This document shows positions 16,081 through 23,221 of a stretch of 23,221 bases of DNA, piece by piece. The position numbers and the translations under genes were made by a program. Each line of letters starts with the position of its first letter. Position 1 is the first letter of the stretch. This stretch comes from CALLVY01 sp937899855 (GTDB lineage: Bacteria; Bacteroidota; Bacteroidia; Chitinophagales; Saprospiraceae): assembly GCA_039820405.1 (NCBI GenBank), contig JBCBQC010000098.1:1-23221 (forward strand), read 5' to 3'. Below the pieces are notes generated by a model, which was given only the letters and a program-made list of their open reading frames with translations, ran no database searches and had not been told where the DNA came from.

Positions 16081-16286
16081 TTTTTTTTTGCCATGGGTCG
16101 TCTTCGGCTCGTCACAGTCTTTTTCCTCGCCACTTTTCTGTTGTATCTTTTTTTTACAAGTTACTTGCCGAATGAATCCGCCTACTTTCTTTGCAATTTC
16201 GGAAAGGGTTGGACGATTTCTTTGCGAAGTACATTAGAGAGGTTCTCCCCCCACCTCCTTGTACACCACACGCTTCATTCTCATGG

Positions 16287-16325
16287 AGAGCCGCTACCTA
16301 CGGGTGTCGGTTGGCTCTTTATTTT
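16287..16325 (+). terminator. Terminator-like hairpin downstream of the cyclase gene
   Basis: AGAGCC (16287-16292) pairs with GGCTCT (16313-16318), with ACC/GGT pairing inside, followed by TTATTTT. It lies about 200 bases past the cyclase stop, which would imply a long 3' untranslated region. Confidence 0.45.
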
Positions 16326-16380
16326 GGTCGATGCCAAATAAGAAAAGAGAGAATGTTATAGAAGTGTTTTATCGATTTTG

Positions 16381-16410
16381 GGCCACTGATGCATCAGTGG
16401 CCTCTTTTTT
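16381..16410 (+). terminator. Strong intrinsic terminator
   Basis: An exact 22-base palindrome at 16381-16402 (arms GGCCACTGATG and CATCAGTGGCC) is followed at once by TCTTTTTT. No gene ends close upstream, so it is either a back-up terminator for the cyclase transcript, 300 bases past its stop, or the end of an unrecognised small RNA. Confidence 0.75.
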
Positions 16411-16575
16411 GTATAGCAATATAGGAAGCGAAAAATAACGCTGGTCACGGGAGGGAAATTATCTCTCGGATTCTCTTTTTGAGAACGTAGGTCCGCTAGT
16501 TTTCTATCACATCTTACTCGCTCTCCTGGTCTCAAAACGTAAATTTCTACGCTGGTTTATCGGCAGGGTGTATTA

Positions 16576-16683
16576 GGGGCTGTCCTAATATCCCGGGAAG
16601 AATGGCTGTCACATAAGTCGGCTTCCCTCCGCTCCGATTCGGGGCTTTCCCTGTATCATGTGTAGGAATAAGACAGCCTCCCC
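16576..16683. repeat. Possible MITE-like remnant with inverted ends
   Basis: The left edge GGGGCTGTC (16576-16584) and the right edge GACAGCCTCCCC (16672-16683) are imperfect reverse complements sharing GGCTGTC/GACAGCC, and the bases inside them (CTAATATCC and, on the other strand, TTATTCC) are also similar. A third GGCTGTC occurs at 16604-16610. The ends resemble those of some IS families with GGGGCTGTC termini. No transposase fits in the 108 bases. No flanking target-site duplication was recognised. Confidence 0.3.
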
Positions 16684-16784
16684 ACTACCATCCCCCCTGT
16701 TTTCCCCCACTCGTACCCCACCCCCGGTAACCCTTTACGAAAAGCATCAAAAGTTTTCAAAGTTTCCAAAATTGGTTTGGTTAT

Positions 16785-19700
16785 ATGGCGAAAATGTACA
16801 CTTTCACAAGACATCTTCTATCTCGGGGGCTTCTATTGCTCTTCCTTTCCATCCCTTATCATGGCCTCACCCAACTGACGGACGGCTGCGTCGACGCGGG
16901 CTTTGGCGTCGATGGGGATGTGTATGCCAACGTTGGCTTTTTCGGCGGTGCCACGGGCAACCGGGCGGCCGACTGGTTCGAAAGCTCCCTGTGGTTTGGC
17001 GGCATCAAGGGCATCATCGATACGTCGCGGGCGCCCGTACTCCGGCTGAACCTACAGGTCGGAAGAAACATTGCCTTTGCCAAAGGTCCTGCCTTTGTTC
17101 CCAATAGCGTCGTCGATGGTTTTTACGTCGAAGATGCCATCTACGTTCGCGACTACTACGGGAGCTTTGGAGAAAGCGATCAAACCACCTTCACCGCCGC
17201 GGCCAGCAACGGGGCCAACCCCGCCGATTGGTCGACCGGAGTCAACGGCCTAAGTCCCGAACGGGACATCGTTGACCTCTATGGTCACCTCCGTCGGGAC
17301 GGCAGTACCGCCGGCGATTCGCTCTGGTACTTTTTGGGCGCCTCTACCGTCGGTACCGCTGGGGTGCGTTACCTGGATTTTGAATTGTACCAAGAAAATG
17401 TGTTTTACGAAGCCGGAACGGGCTTTAGCGATGGTGGTCCCGACGAGGGCCACACGGCTTGGACCTTTAACGGGGACGGCAGCATCAACCGCCCCGGCGA
17501 CCTCACGGTGGTGGTCGACTACAGCCCCAGCCTTACGCCACAGGTGGCCCTGCGCATCTGGGTGAGCCGGAGCGATTTCAATACCGTCACGCCACAAAAT
17601 TTTAGTTTTGGTGCCGCCTTTGATGGCAACACACCCACCTCTACCTACGGCTACGCGGAGATCGCCCTGCCCGCCAGCGGCTTGGGTTGCGGGACGGCCA
17701 ATTACGTCAGCGGGCCCGTAGCCAATAGCCAATCTCCCGCACCACCCTGGGGTACCGTCAACAGCAGCGGTGCCTTTTCCGATTACTACGACCAATACCA
17801 ATTGATTGAGGTCGGGATCAACCTGACCGCTCTGGGCTTGGACGTCGGAACCGACTTGGTCTGGAACCCCTGCGATGTACCCTTTAGCAAGGTTGTGGGC
17901 AAGTCGCGTTCGGCCGCTGCCTTTACCGCTCCGCTGATTGACTTTACGGGACCCTATCCCTTTTACAATACCGTACCCATCGTCGGGAGCATCGTTGGGG
18001 ATACCCTGCGTTGCGACAATGATCCCGCCACCCTGACCGTCGACAGCATCATGGCCTACGTCGACTACTTCTGGACCACCCCCGATGGCAACATTGTCGG
18101 AAATTCCAATCAACCGAGTATTCAAGTCGACGCGCCCGGAACCTATTTCGTCGACATCTCCTCGCTGTACTGCGGCCCCGCCATCCGCGACTCCTTCGTC
18201 GTGATCGGGGGGACGGAAGACGTGTTTGTATACGTCAACAGCGAGACCTGTGATCCCGCCCAAGCCGGGGTGTACCTCGATACCATTCCCACCCAATTTG
18301 GTTGCGATAGTATCGTTGCCGAACTGGTCAGTTTGGTCAACGGGATCACGACCAACGTTTCGGGGCTGACCTGTGATCCGGGTCAGGTGGGTACCAACAC
18401 GACGGTCTATCCCGGAACCAATGGTTGTGACAGCACCGTCATCGAAACCCTCAGCCTTGCCCCTCAGGATACGACCTACCTCAACGCCACGACCTGTGAC
18501 CCCACCATGACGGGGGTCTTTTTTGACACCTTGCAAAACCAGTACGGTTGCGACTCGACGCTGGTGACCTTGGTCAGCTTGATCAACGGCAGTAGCAGTA
18601 CGACGGCGAGTACGACTTGTGATCCGGGGCAGGTGGGCATCTTCACGACCGTTTACCCCGCAGCTAACGGTTGCGACAGCATCGTAACGGATACGGTGTC
18701 GCTGGCGCCGAGCCAAACCATTTACCTGACTTCCAATACTTGTGCGGTCGACTCGGCGGGTACCAACGCGCAGACCTACATCAACCAATACGGCTGTGAC
18801 AGTACCGTTATCGAAACCGTCATTTACCTCCCGCCGGTGGATACGACCATCCAAACTTCGGTGTGTACGGGGGGCAGCTATTCCGTAGCCGATACCGTTC
18901 TGACCGATCCGGGGACCTACGACTTTGTGTTGACCTCTTCCTACGGTTGCGACAGTTTGATTCGCCTCGAACTCTTCCTCAATACCGAAATCTGCGACAA
19001 TGGCATTGACGACGATTGCGACGGCATCGTCGACGAGGTGGATTTGGATTGCCCCTCTTACGACATCAACATTTCCTGCGACGGTTATTACTACTACGTA
19101 CCACCGGTTTGGCAGTCGCCCGAGTCGCGGGTGAACCAACCTTCGCACTTTGAAATTTCGACCAGTTATCCCAACGCCAAGGTCAACGTACAAACGGGCG
19201 ATGGGGTCACCTTCAACCGCGACTACAGCATTGATGCGGGCAATCCCCTTTCCATTCCCCTGACCATCGACCTCATGCAGACGCCCAACGATACGGCCGT
19301 CGAATTCAGCCGGGGCTTTGTCATTTCTTCGGACGTACCGGTGCAGATTCTCTACGTCATCGACGGGGTGTGGAACAAGGTGCTGATGACGGTAAAGGGC
19401 GAGGAAGCCATGGGCCGTGCCTTCCGTACGGGAAGTCAATTGTACACCAATCCCAATAAGGTGAGTCCGGGAGAAAACCACTTTATCTCGGTCATTGCGA
19501 CGCAAGAAAATACGGAGGTGACCTTTACCTTCGATGCGGATTTGGTCAACGTAACGAGTCCGCATACCGTCACGCTGGATAAGGGCGAGACCTTTCTCTT
19601 ACGCGACAACGACAAGAACGAAACCATTACCGGAAGTTTGGTCACCAGTGACAAACCCATCGTGGTGGTCAGTGGCTCGCAGCACTCTTCGCAGCCCGGG

Positions 19701-22700
19701 ACGGTAGATCGCGACGGGGGGATTGACATGTTGGTACCGGTGCAGCGCATCGGGGACCAGTACGTGTTGATCCGGGGGCAAGTGCCCACGGCTTACGACT
19801 ACGGTATCATCGTCGGAGTAGAAAACGGTACCGAAATTTTCCTCAACGGCAGTACGACGCCCCTGGCAACGATCAATGCGGGCGAGTACTATCAGTACAA
19901 TTTGAGTGGAAGCTTGGGAACGCCACACTACATTGAAACCTCGCGTCCCACCTACGTCTACCACGTTTCGGGGCTCTTTAGCCAGGAAGTGGGAATGGGT
20001 TTGGTATCGCCAATTGGGGCTTGTCGGGGCTCGCGCCGGGTCGACTTTTCCAATCTCTTTACCGGCGATATCATCGTGTACGTGGTGATTGAAGATGCGG
20101 GGCTCAGCTCGTTGACGATCAATGGCGATTTGTACAACAGTGGAACGGTGGGAGCCACGGCGATTCCCGTACCGGGTTTGCCGGGTTATTCTTCGGTACT
20201 TTTCCAATCGAGCACTTTGGGTGCCAACAACATCGTCCTGTCCGATTCCTATTTCTCGGCGGGTTTGATGGTGGGAAGTCCCCTGTCGGGAACCTTTGGT
20301 TACCTCAATAGCTTTGACGAAAAGATCAATATTCTCCACCCCGAAACGGGTTTGCCCACGGCCGCTTATCTGGTCGACACGATTTGTGGGGGCGGGATGC
20401 TGACCCACTGTTTGGACATTGAGAGTTGTGGCATCAACAACCAGATCGTTTCGATTGACGCGGGGCCCAATACCAAGCGCATCACCGCTACGGCGGATCT
20501 TTGCTTTGAGTATGAGCCCGTCGATGGTTTTACGGGAGTGGACAATGTACAGATTTTGGTAGAAAACGAATTGGGGATTCGCGGGGTGGTCTGTTTGCAG
20601 TTTTACGTTTGTCAGGAGGAAGAGCCACCGACCGAGCCCTGCTTGGCCCCGATTGTACAGTGGTCGGAGTCGGAATACGTACCGGTGGTGCAGTGTCAGT
20701 ACCTCAACAGTGGCGTAGCCACTTACGCCCCGCCGATGTTTGCCGATGTGGATGGCGATGGGGAGACTGAATTGGTGGTCTTGCTTCAGGACAATCCCAA
20801 TGGTTTTGTGGTACTCAATCCGACTACCTGTGGGGTGGAGCACACCATCAATGTAGGGGGTAACATTGTCTTTAAAGAAGGGGGCTTGGCATTGGGGGAT
20901 GTCGATCGCGATGGCGTGGTGGATATTTTTGTGCCGGTGGGTCGACAATTGCAGCGCTGGGAATACCAGGCGGCGGGGAACCAGATCATCAAGGTCTGGG
21001 AAACCACTACGGACTGCGTCTACGCCGAGCGGCGGCACCTCGATATTTTGGATTTGAACAATGATGGGGATGCCGAATTGATTCCCAACGGGGGGCGTAT
21101 GGTGGACGCGTTGACGGGTTACGTTTATCCTGGCGACTTGCCTACGCTGCACACCCAGGGTAAGGGTTTGTACGCCTTTACGGCGGATGCCGATCCGGGC
21201 AATGCACCGGCGGGGCAGGGGAACGTCGAGCTGCTCTACGGCAGTTACATTTACCGTTATGACTTTAACAACGAACGCTGGGTGCTCGTCCGCAAACAGC
21301 CCAACTCCAACTGGGGCCCCACCGCCAACGTCTCGATTGCCGATATGGATTTGGATGGCGATGTCGATGGGGTGATTGCCAACTACGGTACGGGCGAGGC
21401 CATCATCTGGGATTTACAGACCAATGCCTTGCTCGGTGGTGGCTTGTTCGATTATACCAGCGACTTTGGGGGGCGGATTACCATTGCCAACCTCGATACC
21501 GATCCCTATCCCGAAATGGCGATGGTGAGTAAGCGTTCCATCTTTGCGATCGAAGATATTGTGACGGCGGGTAGATTTGGCAACATCATCTGGCTGGACA
21601 ATACGACGGACAATTCGGGGCATACTCAGATTACCTCCTTCGACTTTGAGGGCGATGGCCGCTACGAGATTTGCTACCGCGACCAAACGCAACTGCGGGT
21701 TTTCCGGGGCTTGGGGAACGGCTTCCCAACGGGTGGTTTTCCGAGTGGACCGGACATCTTATTGGCGACGGGCAACAGCCCCGCCACCTGTGCGAGCGAA
21801 ACCGGAATGGAGTATCCCACAATCGGGGATGTCGACGGAGATGGGGCTGCGGAAATGGTGGTGACTTGCAATGGGTTTATCACCGTGTACGAGTCGGGGC
21901 TGTATCCCTGGCGCGATGCCGTCAAGGTGTGGAATTCAAATGCCTTTAACGTCACCAATGTCAACGAGGACGGAACCATTCCTACGACGCAGGCGGAAAA
22001 CTACTTGACGCTCAACAACTTTTTGACCCAGGTTTCGCCCAACGCCAGCTTTTACCCCGATAGTGTACTGGCCGCCGACGTCATCGTCACCATCAGTGAC
22101 ATTGAGGTCGATTGCTACGGCACTCTCACGGTGGGGGTAGAGGTGTGCAATCAGGGAGACTACGTATTCCCCGGCAATGCGCCACTGGCCTTTTACGACG
22201 GCAATCCCGAGATCGCCGCTACCTTGCTCGATACGATCCACCTGAGAGAGCCCATTTGGCCGGGTTCGTGCATCAACGAAATTACCACCAAACTGACCCT
22301 GCCCAGCGATTCGCTCTTGCTCTACGCCCTGGTCAATGACCCGGGTGCCCAGCTGCCCCCACTGGTGTACAGCGATACGGCCAGCAACGGAAGCTTCCCC
22401 TTTATCAACATCGCCGAGTGCGACTACACCAACAATATTGCGGACAGTCTATTTATCAATACTCCCGACCCCGTCACGACCAATTTTGACGAAACGGTTT
22501 GCCCCGGCAGCAGCTTTACCTTCCAGGGCATCACGTACACCGACGAAGGCACCTACGTCGATAGCCTGACGGCCAGCAATGGTTGTGACAGCCTGGTCGT
22601 CTTTACTTTGAATTACAACAGCGACTACGATACCATCCAACTGGACCAGTCGATTTGTAACGGCAGCAGTTATTTCTTCTTTGGGCAGTCGCTCACCGAG

Positions 22701-23221
22701 ACGGGCATCTACACCCAGGTCCTACCCAACCCCGGTACTTGCGACCGGATGTTGATTTTGGACTTTGTGGTCTTTGACCTGGACACCATTCGGATCAATA
22801 CGATGACTTGTGATCCTAGCCAGATGGGGAGTAGCACTTCGGTTTTCCAAAACCAGGCGGGTTGTGATAGTGTGGTGGTCGCCACCGTAAGTCTGATGCC
22901 ATCGGATACGACGTACTTGACGAATAGTACCTGTGATGTGGGTTCGGTGGGGACGTTTACGACGAATTTGACGAATGTGTTGGGTTGTGATAGTCTGGTG
23001 ATTGAGACGGTGAGTTTGTTGGCGAGCGATACGACGTATTTGAACGGTACGAGTTGCGATGCGGGTTCGGTGGGGACGTTTACGACGAATTTGACGAATG
23101 TGTCGGGTTGTGATAGTTTGGTGATTGAGACGGTGAGTTTGTTGGCGAGCGATACGACGTATCTCACAAACGGCACTTGTGATGCGGGATCGGTGGGAAC
23201 GTTTACGACGAATTTGACGAA
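16785..23221 (+). CDS. Giant secreted multidomain surface protein (3'-truncated by window end)
   Basis: An open frame of 2145 codons from ATG 16785 (ATG 16794 also possible) to the window edge without a stop. It begins with a signal peptide (RGLLLLFLSIPYHGLTQ). The domains by residue are: an N-terminal beta-rich domain (about 31-330); an Ig/PKD-like segment (about 400-475, TLRCDND to GTYFVDIS); five 41-42-residue Cys-pair repeats (480-685) and a divergent sixth; a MopE-like acidic Cys motif (735-756, CDNGIDDDCDGIVDE); an IgGFc-binding-like domain (about 758-1180, VPVQRIGDQYVLIRG, AYDYGIIVGVENGTEIFLNG); FG-GAP-like calcium-type repeats (about 1320-1716, DVDGDGETE, DVDRDGVVD, DMDLDGDVD); a CARDB-like domain (about 1764-1891); two longer Cys repeats; and a second 41-residue repeat block from residue 2000. 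Such proteins are adhesins or matrix proteins; a T9SS sorting tail would be expected beyond the window but is not seen. Long minus-strand frames over it are shadows. Confidence 0.9.
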   Translation, partial: MAKMYTFTRHLLSRGLLLLFLSIPYHGLTQLTDGCVDAGFGVDGDVYANVGFFGGATGNRAADWFESSLWFGGIKGIIDTSRAPVLRLNLQVGRNIAFAKGPAFVPNSVVDGFYVEDAIYVRDYYGSFGESDQTTFTAAASNGANPADWSTGVNGLSPERDIVDLYGHLRRDGSTAGDSLWYFLGASTVGTAGVRYLDFELYQENVFYEAGTGFSDGGPDEGHTAWTFNGDGSINRPGDLTVVVDYSPSLTPQVALRIWVSRSDFNTVTPQNFSFGAAFDGNTPTSTYGYAEIALPASGLGCGTANYVSGPVANSQSPAPPWGTVNSSGAFSDYYDQYQLIEVGINLTALGLDVGTDLVWNPCDVPFSKVVGKSRSAAAFTAPLIDFTGPYPFYNTVPIVGSIVGDTLRCDNDPATLTVDSIMAYVDYFWTTPDGNIVGNSNQPSIQVDAPGTYFVDISSLYCGPAIRDSFVVIGGTEDVFVYVNSETCDPAQAGVYLDTIPTQFGCDSIVAELVSLVNGITTNVSGLTCDPGQVGTNTTVYPGTNGCDSTVIETLSLAPQDTTYLNATTCDPTMTGVFFDTLQNQYGCDSTLVTLVSLINGSSSTTASTTCDPGQVGIFTTVYPAANGCDSIVTDTVSLAPSQTIYLTSNTCAVDSAGTNAQTYINQYGCDSTVIETVIYLPPVDTTIQTSVCTGGSYSVADTVLTDPGTYDFVLTSSYGCDSLIRLELFLNTEICDNGIDDDCDGIVDEVDLDCPSYDINISCDGYYYYVPPVWQSPESRVNQPSHFEISTSYPNAKVNVQTGDGVTFNRDYSIDAGNPLSIPLTIDLMQTPNDTAVEFSRGFVISSDVPVQILYVIDGVWNKVLMTVKGEEAMGRAFRTGSQLYTNPNKVSPGENHFISVIATQENTEVTFTFDADLVNVTSPHTVTLDKGETFLLRDNDKNETITGSLVTSDKPIVVVSGSQHSSQPGTVDRDGGIDMLVPVQRIGDQYVLIRGQVPTAYDYGIIVGVENGTEIFLNGSTTPLATINAGEYYQYNLSGSLGTPHYIETSRPTYVYHVSGLFSQEVGMGLVSPIGACRGSRRVDFSNLFTGDIIVYVVIEDAGLSSLTINGDLYNSGTVGATAIPVPGLPGYSSVLFQSSTLGANNIVLSDSYFSAGLMVGSPLSGTFGYLNSFDEKINILHPETGLPTAAYLVDTICGGGMLTHCLDIESCGINNQIVSIDAGPNTKRITATADLCFEYEPVDGFTGVDNVQILVENELGIRGVVCLQFYVCQEEEPPTEPCLAPIVQWSESEYVPVVQCQYLNSGVATYAPPMFADVDGDGETELVVLLQDNPNGFVVLNPTTCGVEHTINVGGNIVFKEGGLALGDVDRDGVVDIFVPVGRQLQRWEYQAAGNQIIKVWETTTDCVYAERRHLDILDLNNDGDAELIPNGGRMVDALTGYVYPGDLPTLHTQGKGLYAFTADADPGNAPAGQGNVELLYGSYIYRYDFNNERWVLVRKQPNSNWGPTANVSIADMDLDGDVDGVIANYGTGEAIIWDLQTNALLGGGLFDYTSDFGGRITIANLDTDPYPEMAMVSKRSIFAIEDIVTAGRFGNIIWLDNTTDNSGHTQITSFDFEGDGRYEICYRDQTQLRVFRGLGNGFPTGGFPSGPDILLATGNSPATCASETGMEYPTIGDVDGDGAAEMVVTCNGFITVYESGLYPWRDAVKVWNSNAFNVTNVNEDGTIPTTQAENYLTLNNFLTQVSPNASFYPDSVLAADVIVTISDIEVDCYGTLTVGVEVCNQGDYVFPGNAPLAFYDGNPEIAATLLDTIHLREPIWPGSCINEITTKLTLPSDSLLLYALVNDPGAQLPPLVYSDTASNGSFPFINIAECDYTNNIADSLFINTPDPVTTNFDETVCPGSSFTFQGITYTDEGTYVDSLTASNGCDSLVVFTLNYNSDYDTIQLDQSICNGSSYFFFGQSLTETGIYTQVLPNPGTCDRMLILDFVVFDLDTIRINTMTCDPSQMGSSTSVFQNQAGCDSVVVATVSLMPSDTTYLTNSTCDVGSVGTFTTNLTNVLGCDSLVIETVSLLASDTTYLNGTSCDAGSVGTFTTNLTNVSGCDSLVIETVSLLASDTTYLTNGTCDAGSVGTFTTNLT
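18222..18839 (+). repeat. First block of 123-base (41-residue) Cys-pair repeats
   Basis: Five in-frame units start at 18222, 18345, 18468, 18591 and 18714; the fifth is one codon longer. Each has Cys at unit positions 10 and 28, the latter in GCDS, and a TxSLxP-type end. Units 2 and 4 resemble each other most (CDPGQVG, TTVYP), while units 1, 3 and 5 share a Q-F/Y-GCDS junction, so the block looks built from an alternating two-unit pattern. DNA identity between units is moderate. The Cys pair probably forms one disulfide per unit. Confidence 0.85.
22782..23221 (+). repeat. Second block of 123-base repeats, nearly identical at DNA level
   Basis: Units start at 22782, 22905, 23028 and 23151 (the last is cut by the window). 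They encode the same 41-residue Cys-pair repeat as the first block. Units from 22905 on share long exact DNA stretches, such as TTTACGACGAATTTGACGAA in all three, and use ACG for Thr, TTG for Leu and GTG for Val almost throughout, giving a G/T-rich coding strand unlike the ACC/CTG usage in earlier repeats. The array probably continues beyond the window. Confidence 0.9.

Larger units (their letters stand above)
16081..16784. other. About 700 bases without a convincing gene
   Basis: Between the cyclase stop and the giant protein there is no ORF with family resemblance. An 82-codon frame at 16093-16341 begins with a hydrophobic run but then becomes low-complexity and crosses a terminator-like stem, so it is not called. 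The region holds two terminator-like hairpins (16287-16325, 16381-16410) and a possible short inverted-repeat element (16576-16683). No clear TAnnTTTG box was found before 16785. Confidence 0.6.

Noticed and set aside
16093..16341. 82-codon frame after the cyclase gene
   Set aside because: A hydrophobic start is followed by low-complexity sequence that runs through a terminator-like hairpin; there is no family resemblance.
17250..19565. Long minus-strand frame (771 codons) opposite the giant protein
   Set aside because: The plus strand carries a signal peptide and recognisable repeats and domains over the same bases. The minus product has no signal, no domain pattern and reads as a G/V/D/R-rich mirror of the repeats.
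19599..21152. Minus-strand frame of 517 codons
   Set aside because: It is the mirror of the IgGFc-binding-like and FG-GAP-like region, with no coherent motifs.
22782..23221. Regular 123-base periodicity considered as a CRISPR array
   Set aside because: Repeats are contiguous, in frame with a long coding sequence and encode a conserved protein motif; there are no unique spacers between short repeats.

Overview
The window looks like chromosomal DNA from a marine or environmental Bacteroidota, most likely of the Saprospiria/Lewinella type (inference). The signs are: a type IX secretion (T9SS) C-terminal sorting domain on a thermolysin-like peptidase; Bacteroidota-style -7 boxes (TAnnTTTG) in place of Shine-Dalgarno-led starts; lipoprotein signal peptides; a two-component-type propeller/Y_Y_Y sensor; and a very large multidomain surface protein with Cys-pair repeats. 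Most of the window is GC-rich. The first ~500 bases and the gene at 9451-10467 are clearly AT-richer and look foreign.

Layout, left to right. (1) The AT-rich tail of an unidentified gene (to 386), then a gene-free spacer. (2) A small minus-strand lipoprotein (632-1003), divergent from an AraC-family regulator (1125-1994). The regulator is followed by a secreted protein with two SnoaL/NTF2-like domains (2144-3019) and a clear terminator. (3) A secreted M4 metallopeptidase with a PKD domain and T9SS tail (3194-5305), whose HExxH-E zinc site is intact but whose second catalytic loop is degenerate. (4) An MFS exporter (5558-6826) converging on an exported GH3 beta-glucosidase (6899-9205, minus), with a bidirectional hairpin terminator between them. 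(5) An AT-rich YhcG/DUF1016 PD-(D/E)xK nuclease (9451-10467), then a second GH3 enzyme without a signal peptide (10510-12822). (6) A membrane receptor with a periplasmic propeller and Y_Y_Y domain, one membrane helix and a cytoplasmic class III nucleotide cyclase (12988-16080). (7) About 700 bases without a gene, holding two terminator-like hairpins and a possible short inverted-repeat element. (8) The first 2145 codons of a giant secreted protein (16785 to beyond the window end): N-terminal domain, 41-residue Cys-pair repeats, MopE-like motif, IgGFc-binding-like domain, FG-GAP-like repeats, CARDB-like domain, and a second block of the same 41-residue repeats.

How the genes may work together is inference. 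The exported GH3, the cytosolic GH3 and the propeller-cyclase receptor could form a glycan-sensing and beta-glucoside-degrading neighbourhood in which the receptor signals by a cyclic nucleotide instead of a histidine kinase. No SusC/SusD pair is visible. The AraC regulator probably controls the adjacent SnoaL-like protein. The giant protein is probably a surface adhesin or matrix protein; its last repeats are almost identical at DNA level, which points to recent repeat amplification or gene conversion.
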